Part shown: in pieces, positions 33,490 to 38,908 of the stretch
How the letters are laid out: every line of letters begins with the position of its first letter
Numbering within the stretch: the stretch's first letter is position 1
Assembly: GCA_023381255.1 (NCBI GenBank)
Contig: JAMCTX010000007.1
Coordinates: forward strand, 1 to 38,908
Reading direction: 5' to 3'
Source: Nitrososphaerota archaeon
GTDB lineage: Archaea; Thermoproteota; Nitrososphaeria; Conexivisphaerales; UBA164
Length of the DNA stretch: 38,908 bases
Position numbers and translations under genes: made by a program
Notes under the pieces: model-generated
Database searches by the model: none
What the model saw: the letters and a program-made list of their open reading frames with translations, nothing else
Told to the model about the DNA's origin: nothing

Positions 33490-34503
33490 TTATTCCACAT
33501 CTTGCCAATTTATATTTTTTTTACCAAGAAATCTTAACGCATCTATTAATCCTTCAGAATATGCTGCCTGCATTAATGCCGTTTCTTCTTCTCCCTTAAT
33601 TAAAAATTCACTGGCATCCTTTAAGTACAGTTCGGAATTTCTAATCAGATCTGTTATTTCGTTGTCTGTTGTTAAGCTGTCAATTGCTTTTGTTGTTTTA
33701 TAAATTATCTGTTCCGTTCGTTGTCTGAGCAATGTTTTTACAGTGTTTCCAGATGGATTTCCTGTTGCCACTGTATGCAAGCTTTCTTCTTCTGTAAAAT
33801 GTAACTCTGCCGGCACGACTATTACAAATATTCTATGGTTATATTCTATTTGCCCCAAATCCTTAATTTTTCCCGTTATTATTTCTTCTTCTTCTTTACC
33901 TAAATCTCCTGCGATGATTAATTCAGCGCTGGGTCCAAACACACCTTCCTTATAATTGCTTTCGGCACTAATTAGTAAACCTAGTGCCTCCTTTAAAGTT
34001 AAGTCATTGTCACCGGAATAAACCAATAATATAGAGTGCCTTCCTATCTCTAACGACCTTTTAACATTTCTATAAATGTATAGCGCTGAAGGTTTATCGT
34101 TTGCTAGCAGCGTCCCTATAAAACCAATTTTATATATATGTAAACCAGTTTCTCCTAAAAGGGCGTTTAGAAAACTGGAAGCGTATATAGATTTTACCGC
34201 TACGGCCCTCTTTATGGCCTCAATTTTTAATGCCAGATGAGTCGTGGCTATAAATGGGTCCCCATAGATGTAAATGCAAATGTCCTGATTTTTTGCCAAA
34301 TTGATTATTTTGTTAAAATCTTCCAGCGTTGATCTGCCTGCTGGCTCTGCACCCAGTTGTTTTTTTAATTCATCAACCAGCTTCGAATCAATTTTAGTCG
34401 TATAATTATCAAGGTATTTTATGGCGCACTTGTCGGAAAGCTTTACCCCCTCCCACGGAATTGTATAGGGGGGGTTTAATCCTAACCCTATAAAATATAT
34501 CAT
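33490..34503 (-). CDS. dphB: Diphthine synthase with C-terminal DUF357-like domain
   Basis: Methylates the modified His of EF-2 in diphthamide synthesis. N-terminal MIYFIGLGLNPPYTI, IYIYGDPFIATTHLAL, IGFIGTLLANDKPSALYIYRN, LLVYSGDNDLTLKEAL and VPAELHFTEEES match Dph5. Residues ~255-337 are additional: a helical region (LLRQRTEQIIYKTTKAIDSL...DASEFLIKGEEETALMQAAYSEGLIDALRFLG) with the DUF357 pattern. The fusion is probable; the DUF357 assignment is from pattern memory. GTTTTAAACG lies ~25 nt before the ATG. Confidence 0.88.
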   Translation of the reverse strand: MIYFIGLGLNPPYTIPWEGVKLSDKCAIKYLDNYTTKIDSKLVDELKKQLGAEPAGRSTLEDFNKIINLAKNQDICIYIYGDPFIATTHLALKIEAIKRAVAVKSIYASSFLNALLGETGLHIYKIGFIGTLLANDKPSALYIYRNVKRSLEIGRHSILLVYSGDNDLTLKEALGLLISAESNYKEGVFGPSAELIIAGDLGKEEEEIITGKIKDLGQIEYNHRIFVIVVPAELHFTEEESLHTVATGNPSGNTVKTLLRQRTEQIIYKTTKAIDSLTTDNEITDLIRNSELYLKDASEFLIKGEEETALMQAAYSEGLIDALRFLGKKNINWQDVE

Positions 34504-34589
34504 AAATTTTTTTAATAAAGTGCGCGTTTAAAACTATTTGGTTAGTCTGTTTTTTATTGTAACGTTTTCTTCAGTTAATAATTAATTGC

Positions 34590-34820
34590 CTATTCCATCA
34601 CTATCATCGAAAGAGTCGACCGCACCTTTTCTAGCCTTCTAACCTTCCACGTTATTACTTCTTTTACTTGCTCCATTGTTTCGGCTTCTACCTTAGCTAT
34701 TATATCATAAACACCATATACAAGGTATGCTTCATTTATTCCGCTAATGTTTTTCAGTTCTTTCAGTACGTCGTTCTCCGATCCCATATCAGCATTTATT
34801 AATACATATGCAGTTGCCAT
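34590..34820 (-). CDS. Lrp/AsnC ligand-binding (RAM) domain protein, no HTH, 76 aa
   Basis: MATAYVLINADMGSENDVLKELKNISGINEAYLVYGVYDIIAKVEAET is a stand-alone RAM domain. A frame open upstream to 35003 is antisense to the next gene and was not used. Such proteins bind amino acids and may modulate Lrp-type regulators. No HTH is present. Confidence 0.9.
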   Translation of the reverse strand: MATAYVLINADMGSENDVLKELKNISGINEAYLVYGVYDIIAKVEAETMEQVKEVITWKVRRLEKVRSTLSMIVME

Positions 34821-34859
34821 AACTGTTTTATATATTTTTTTTATTATAAGCTTTACGCT
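34821..34859. promoter_or_regulatory. 39-bp divergent promoter region
   Basis: Between the ATG of the RAM protein (34820, minus) and that of RNase P p30 (34860, plus). It contains TTATATATTT and ATTATAAG, usable as TATA boxes in both directions. Confidence 0.6.
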
Positions 34860-35417
34860 ATGATCCAAGAAATAGATGAAAAAATGAACCGTGCAAATAT
34901 GCTTCCTATTGACCTGTACATAAAGAAAATAGATGAAGACATTCTTAAAATGGCAACACTTTTTAATTTTAAAACGCTGGTATGCAACTGCGCGGGCATA
35001 CAAACAGTTGCGCCCCCCGCGATTACCATTTACAAATACAAATACAACCCAGAGAAGGACTTTAAGGGACCGTTGGTAAAATTAAATTCTGAAAATTTGG
35101 AAGCTCTAGCTGATTATGTAAAGAGTCACCCTAATAAAATACAGGGGATAATACTTGATTTTAATGAGTTTAGGGATAAACGCATTGACTATTCTCTTTT
35201 AAGCTATAAATTGCCCTTTTTTCAGATTCATGACATTCCCATAGTTTTTGGTTCTGGTGCAAGCAGTTCAGACCAAGTTGTGCCGTCGGTTACTTTGCGA
35301 GCAGCAGTTAAATATTTCACGCCTGTAAGGGACCCAGACAACAGTAAGGCGTATAAAAAGTTTTATAAAAATCTAATGGCAATTCTGGTGCAAGGTAAAT
35401 ATTTTGAAACCCACTAA
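34860..35417 (+). CDS. rnp3: RNase P protein component 3 (p30/Rpp30)
   Basis: 185 aa. MLPIDLYIKKIDEDILKMATLFNFKTLVCNC, then IQGIILDFNEFRDKRIDYSLLSYKLPFFQIHD and SSDQVVPSVTLRAAVKYF fit the p30 TIM-barrel family, though the sequence is divergent. The strongest support is the next gene, a Pop5-like protein starting 13 nt before this stop. Both belong to the RNase P holoenzyme that trims tRNA 5' ends. Confidence 0.78.
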   Translation: MIQEIDEKMNRANMLPIDLYIKKIDEDILKMATLFNFKTLVCNCAGIQTVAPPAITIYKYKYNPEKDFKGPLVKLNSENLEALADYVKSHPNKIQGIILDFNEFRDKRIDYSLLSYKLPFFQIHDIPIVFGSGASSSDQVVPSVTLRAAVKYFTPVRDPDNSKAYKKFYKNLMAILVQGKYFETH

Positions 35418-35703
35418 AAGATATATCAAAGTTGAGCTGCCGGAACATGACTTGAAAAGGGGGGAAATAGATGGGTCATTAAAAAGGGCTATATTTGAAC
35501 TTGGGGGTTATGCGCTGATTTCTAAAATACAGTTTAGGTTAATAGAAATAAAAGGAAAATATGCCATTATAAGATTTAAATTGTTTGATGTCGATCCTTC
35601 GCTAATATTTTTAATAGTTCCTTTGGCCAAGGTCAGGAACTCTTGGTTGATCCCTCTTGCCTGCTCTGGGGCTCTGAGCAATATTAAATTGAAAGATGAG
35701 TGA
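35404..35703 (+). CDS. rnp2: RNase P protein component 2 (Pop5-like)
   Basis: 99 aa: TKRYIKVELPEHDLKRGEIDGSLKRAIFELGGYALISKIQFRLIEIKGKYAIIRFKL is compatible with the Pop5 ferredoxin-like fold, with a conserved C-terminal SGALSNIKL. It overlaps the p30 gene (35404-35417). Confidence 0.75.
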   Translation: MKPTKRYIKVELPEHDLKRGEIDGSLKRAIFELGGYALISKIQFRLIEIKGKYAIIRFKLFDVDPSLIFLIVPLAKVRNSWLIPLACSGALSNIKLKDE

Positions 35704-35755
35704 TTGGTTATGTATTTATATCCGAAAAGCTCAATAACGCAGCTAAAAAACTAGA

Positions 35756-36277
35756 ATGCTAATGGTTTATCTTTACGTTATCAAATTAGATGAAGATGAT
35801 CCTAAAAAATGCACTGCAGTTAGATTAAGGCACTTTAACCTTGTTAAATTCGTCAGGCATCCTGTAGGAGTAATGTTAACTCCTTTCTCAGATATGGTAT
35901 TAAAGCAAACTTCCCGAGATTTTTCTATAGTACAACTAAAAGGAATAACCGCTCTTGATGCCAGCTGGAATAAGCCGTATAGCTGGAAGGATCGTTATTT
36001 AAACAAGGAGTCGCGGCGGCTGCCTTTTTTAATTGCTGCAAATCCCATAAACTTTGCCAAACCGGGAAAGCTTTCCACCGTTGAAGCATTAGCCGCTTCC
36101 CTCTATATATTGGGTTTTGTAGATGACGCAATTAAGATATTATCAAAATTCAAGTGGGGGGAACAGTTCATAAAATTAAATAAAAGGGCACTTGAAGCAT
36201 ATAGATCAGCTGATGATATTTTATCTCAGGAGTCTTATGTTATTAATAATTATAGTGAAATTTTCAAAATAGATTAG
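35756..36277 (+). CDS. tsr3: Tsr3-like rRNA aminocarboxypropyltransferase (DUF367)
   Basis: Adds the acp group to hypermodified small-subunit rRNA. MVYLYVIKLDEDDPKKCTAVRLRHFNLV (start could be the ATG at 35762), IVQLKGITALDASWNK, RRLPFLIAANPINFAKPGKLSTVEALAASLYILG are diagnostic. 173 aa. TATTTATATCC lies 35-42 nt upstream. Its stop overlaps the 3' end of the DUF711 gene by 4 nt. Confidence 0.95.
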   Translation: MLMVYLYVIKLDEDDPKKCTAVRLRHFNLVKFVRHPVGVMLTPFSDMVLKQTSRDFSIVQLKGITALDASWNKPYSWKDRYLNKESRRLPFLIAANPINFAKPGKLSTVEALAASLYILGFVDDAIKILSKFKWGEQFIKLNKRALEAYRSADDILSQESYVINNYSEIFKID

Positions 36278-37644
36278 TTTCTGTGCGAAAAGGTTGGAGG
36301 AGGAGCGTTTCCTCCTCTTTGGACAAATTTTGCTGATGAAATATTAGGTACGCTCATTACTACTGCCTTTCCAAATAACCCTCCCAGTTCTACTATATCC
36401 CCAGGCCTGGTTCCCGGTATAGGCAATACTCTAACGCCAGTAGTTTTGTTAGTATACACCCCAATTGCAATTTCATCCATCATAATTGCTGCTAACGTTT
36501 GCCAGCTTATGTCCCCTGGAACGGCAACCATATCCAGTCCAGTAGAGCAAACTGAGGTCATGGCTTCCAGCAACTGGATGTTTATGCTGCCCCTTCTAGA
36601 TGCCCTGATCATCCCCAAATCTTCACTTACTGGTATAAATGACCCGCTATATCCGCCAGCTATGGATGCCCCCATTAAGCCGCCCTTTTTTATGGCATCA
36701 GTCAAAATGGCCAGAGCTGCTATGGAACCTGCTCCACCCATCTTTTCTATTCCCATATTCTCTATTATTTCTGCTATGCTTTCACCTTCCTGCGGTGCTG
36801 GGGCCAGTGAGAGATCTACGCTTCCCATCTTTACCTTGCCACCCATTGTGTGCGCTATTTCATTACCAATGAGCTGACCCACACGCGAAATTTTAAACGA
36901 CGCTTTTTTTATTTCTTCAGCAAGCTCGTTAATGGTCAGAGCGTTTCCCCTCTTTATTATTGATTGGATTACGCCTGGGCCGCTTATGGCAACGTTAATA
37001 CTTGATTCACCCTCTCCCAAGCCGTAGAACCCGGCTGCCATAAAAGGAATATCGGTTGGTGCATTTGACAGCACTACAAATCTGGCGTTACCTACACCGC
37101 CAGTTAAAATTGATGTTTCTTTTACTGCTTTTGCAGCCATATTTATGGCGTCTACGTTTATCCCTACAGTTGTTTTACCTACCTCTAAGGACGAACATAC
37201 ATGTGTAGTTGCCGATAATACTTTTGGTATGCTTTTAATAAGGGCATCACTGCCTTGAGAAATCCCTCTAGCAACCAAGGCCGTGTATCCTCCTACCAAA
37301 TCTATGCCCGATTCCCTGCAGGCATTGTCTAATGTAAGGGCAATTTCCAATCCGGCGCTATCAGCCTTGTCAGAAAAGGGCTCAAGCAATAGGGCAATGG
37401 GGGAAACCGTTAGCCTTTTGTTTATTATTGGCACGCTAAATTTTTTTTCAATATATGAAGCGGTCTTTATAAAACCGGGGGCATATTCCAAAATTTTGCG
37501 CTTTATGCATTCAGTTGTTTCCCTTATATTGCCAGAAGCGCATCCTAATATATTTATGCCCAAGGTTACCGATCTGATGTTAAGTTTTTGCTCTGAAATG
37601 ATTTCTATCGTCTCTAAAACTTCGTCTATACCTATCTTACTCAA
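36274..37644 (-). CDS. UPF0210 / DUF711 family protein
   Basis: 456 aa. Starts TTG at 37644, with TTTATAAAG 18-26 nt upstream. Conserved Gly-rich parts include ISGPGVIQSII, MGGAGSIAALAILTDAIKKGGLMGAS, AGGYSGSFIPVSEDLGMI and a C-terminal KTTGVRVLPIPGTRPGD, NAPPPTFSH. The family is conserved in bacteria and archaea but the reaction is not established. Confidence 0.93.
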   Translation of the reverse strand: MSKIGIDEVLETIEIISEQKLNIRSVTLGINILGCASGNIRETTECIKRKILEYAPGFIKTASYIEKKFSVPIINKRLTVSPIALLLEPFSDKADSAGLEIALTLDNACRESGIDLVGGYTALVARGISQGSDALIKSIPKVLSATTHVCSSLEVGKTTVGINVDAINMAAKAVKETSILTGGVGNARFVVLSNAPTDIPFMAAGFYGLGEGESSINVAISGPGVIQSIIKRGNALTINELAEEIKKASFKISRVGQLIGNEIAHTMGGKVKMGSVDLSLAPAPQEGESIAEIIENMGIEKMGGAGSIAALAILTDAIKKGGLMGASIAGGYSGSFIPVSEDLGMIRASRRGSINIQLLEAMTSVCSTGLDMVAVPGDISWQTLAAIMMDEIAIGVYTNKTTGVRVLPIPGTRPGDIVELGGLFGKAVVMSVPNISSAKFVQRGGNAPPPTFSHRN

Positions 37645-37765
37645 CTACTCAATAAGAAATCCACGTCTTTATAAAAATTTTAGAATTGATTAATCTTCAA
37701 TTTTCTTTTGATAGCGTAATAGTATTTATTTTAATTATAAAAAATTTCATATAAAAAATTTGGCC

Positions 37766-37867
37766 TTAAAATTCTTCCTCTTCATCCCAGTCTTCGTCAT
37801 CCGTGTCCTCTTCATCCCAGTCTTCGTCATCTAAATCTTCTTCATCCAAATCTTCATCTTCAGACAT
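37766..37867 (-). CDS. Very acidic 33-aa protein with DDEDWDEE repeats
   Basis: Reading from the ATG at 37867: MSEDEDLDEEDLDD, then two DDEDWDEE units 10 residues apart, and the end EEEEF. Nearly all residues are Asp or Glu, with two Trp. TTTATAAG about 30-37 nt upstream gives a proper promoter, so it is probably expressed. DNA repeats at 37777-37800 and 37807-37830 (24 bp each) encode the repeat. I know no family for it. Acidic Trp tails like this occur in proteins that bind basic partners; that is speculation. Confidence 0.65.
   Translation of the reverse strand: MSEDEDLDEEDLDDEDWDEEDTDDEDWDEEEEF
37777..37830. repeat. 24-bp direct repeat with 6-bp spacer, inside the acidic peptide gene
   Basis: The same 24 bp occurs at 37777-37800 and 37807-37830, a period of 30 nt, so each step adds 10 residues in frame. 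It matches the DDEDWDEE units. Confidence 0.9.
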
Positions 37868-38062
37868 AATAGACCGCGTTTAGAGTTGGCAGATTAGGCT
37901 CTTATAAACATTACGGTCAAAAGGGCCTGCAATGAAACGGCTACATAGGAATTATTTGGTGCTTTAACCATATAAAAATTGTTATGTTAAATCATGACTC
38001 GAACCCGACAATTTCAAGGATAAGATTTAAAATATAGCTTTCCTAATACTGACAATTGAACT
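37868..38062. other. Intergenic stretch with divergent promoters
   Basis: 195 bp: TTTATAAG near 37895-37905 on the minus strand for the acidic peptide, and TTTAAAATATAG near 38025-38037 on the plus strand for NAC. The ACTCGAACCCGAC at 37997 resembles a tRNA T arm but no other arms are present. Confidence 0.4.
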
Positions 38063-38428
38063 ATGATGATGCCTAACAACAGAGAAATGAGAAGAATGCT
38101 TCAAAAGATGGGTGTAGAAGTCAAGGAAGTGCCTAACGTTAAACTGGTCAAGATAGTCACTGATAGCTCTGAAATCACGATAAGCGAACCTTCAGTAAGT
38201 CAAGTTTCCATGCAAGGCACAATGACTTTTGAAATAGCCGGAGGAAAAATTGAAACCAAACAGGGCGCGATTAATACGGGAGAGGCAGAAATCAAAGAAG
38301 AAGATGTTATGCTTGTAGCTGCTCAATCTGGAGCATCAAAGGAAGAGGCACAAAAATCCCTTAAGGAAAGCAATGGGGATATTGCGTTAGCCATATTGAA
38401 ACTTCAGGAAAAGAAAAGATTTACTTAG
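38063..38428 (+). CDS. nac: Nascent polypeptide-associated complex protein (archaeal NAC)
   Basis: 121 aa. NREMRRMLQKMGVEVKEVPNVKLVKIVTDSSEITISEPSVSQV is the N-terminal NAC domain and EEDVMLVAAQSGASKEEAQKSLKESNGDIALAILKL the C-terminal UBA. It binds nascent chains at the ribosome exit. Three ATG codons in a row start the frame. It overlaps S10 on the other strand by 8 nt (convergent). Confidence 0.95.
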   Translation: MMMPNNREMRRMLQKMGVEVKEVPNVKLVKIVTDSSEITISEPSVSQVSMQGTMTFEIAGGKIETKQGAINTGEAEIKEEDVMLVAAQSGASKEEAQKSLKESNGDIALAILKLQEKKRFT

Positions 38429-38735
38429 AAATAAACCGGATTTCAATATTCACGGCCTGAGGTATGTTTATTCTGGTAAGTTGGGCCATGGTTCGCTCAT
38501 TGGCCTCCAAATCTATGATCCGGCGATGCAACCTAAGTTCCCATTTATCATATGTGTGTGTTCCTTCACCAGATGGCGCCTTTCTGGTTACTACTGTAAG
38601 TCTTTTTGTTGGTAAAGGTATTGGGCCTTTTATAGCTACACCCATCTTATCTGCCATCTCCTTTATAGATTTACATACACTATCTATATCTTCTAATTCA
38701 CTCGAAGTTAATCTAATTCTAGCTATTTGAGTCAT
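38421..38735 (-). CDS. rps10: Ribosomal protein S10 (uS10)
   Basis: 104 aa from ATG 38735 (MTQIARIRLTSSELEDIDSV). GPIPLPTKRLTVVTRKAPSGEGTHTYDKWELRLHRRIIDL is the conserved core. A longer frame to 38759 lacks support. In many archaea S10 follows EF-1alpha; here they are 37 kb apart within the window. Confidence 0.96.
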   Translation of the reverse strand: MTQIARIRLTSSELEDIDSVCKSIKEMADKMGVAIKGPIPLPTKRLTVVTRKAPSGEGTHTYDKWELRLHRRIIDLEANERTMAQLTRINIPQAVNIEIRFISK

Positions 38736-38862
38736 GCGCAAAGTATCTATAAATGCCAATATTTAATGGTTTTTATAATGCTGCTGTGTCCAATTACTTG
38801 ACTATTTTGTAATCAAAATTTGACATTATAATGTATAAACAAGTTGCCTGGCTTTTATTTAT

Positions 38863-38908
38863 ATGCCTGAAATGCGCAGGTGGGGAAAGAATTACGTGGA
38901 CAAGAGGA
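38863..38908 (+). CDS. Start of a gene cut by the window end
   Basis: ATG at 38863 begins MPEMRRWGKNYVDKR and runs off the window. TGTATAAAC 25-33 nt upstream is a good TATA box. The short N-terminus with basic residues resembles the start of some archaeal transposases, but 15 residues cannot settle that. Confidence 0.45.
   Translation, partial: MPEMRRWGKNYVDKR

Noticed and set aside
37990-38030. Possible tRNA on the minus strand (GGGTTCGAGT)
   Set aside because: Only a T-loop-like sequence is seen. There is no matching T stem, acceptor stem or anticodon arm.

Overview
The window is archaeal. The evidence is eukaryote-like ribosomal proteins (L31e, L39e, L40e, L18e, S19e), RNA polymerase subunit D, archaeal EF-1alpha and EF-1beta, PDCD5, NAC, wyosine-base enzyme Taw1, diphthine synthase, RNase P proteins p30 and Pop5, TATA boxes about 25-30 nt before many starts, and frequent TTG/GTG starts. 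An ESCRT-III/Vps4 (Cdv) division cluster and the style of EF-1alpha ([18 protein letters not shown]) and NuoD (HPGSGHMR, PPEADR end) point to the TACK group, most likely a Thaumarchaeota/Aigarchaeota relative. This placement is from remembered family features, not from a tree.

Layout. 1-5.7 kb: hypothetical gene, an interrupted EF-1alpha, PEBP protein, a frameshifted ADP-forming acyl-CoA synthetase, and the operon S19e-PDCD5-L39e-L31e. 5.7-9.0 kb: a MetRS beta-like tRNA-binding protein, a GC-rich structured intergenic region that looks like an RNA gene, and L40e - tRNA-Val(GAC) - topoisomerase I - small Zn protein on the minus strand. 9.1-14.3 kb: a peptide-modifying-type radical SAM enzyme, then the cell-division cluster CdvB - CdvB2 - CdvC - 79-aa Cys protein, divergent from a TrmB-like regulator. 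14.5-16.7 kb: EF-1beta with a zinc-ribbon partner, Taw1, and XTP/dITP pyrophosphatase. 16.8-26.6 kb: an 11-gene complex I operon, nuoABCDHIJKMLN, without the NADH module EFG. 26.7-31.0 kb: endonuclease IV, then the operon S13-S4-S11-RpoD-L18e-L13-S9. 31.0-38.9 kb: geranylgeranyl reductase, a second possible RNA region, Trm56, a p27-like Zn protein, a diphthine synthase-DUF357 fusion, an Lrp-like protein, RNase P p30 and Pop5, Tsr3, a DUF711 protein, a 33-aa acidic peptide, NAC, S10, and the start of a truncated gene.

How it works together: most of the window is information processing (ribosome, tRNA and rRNA modification, RNase P, elongation factors), plus a membrane proton pump that probably takes electrons from a donor other than NADH, and the Cdv division machinery.

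Main oddities: EF-1alpha carries 20 extra nucleotides that break the frame at switch I. The acyl-CoA synthetase is broken by a perfect 8-bp tandem duplication. Endonuclease IV has a perfect in-frame 21-bp tandem duplication. Two GC-rich non-coding stretches (6.04-6.37 and 32.15-32.39 kb) have RNA-like structure. A palindromic TATA box sits midway between two divergent starts. A very small acidic repeat protein is too short for usual gene calling.
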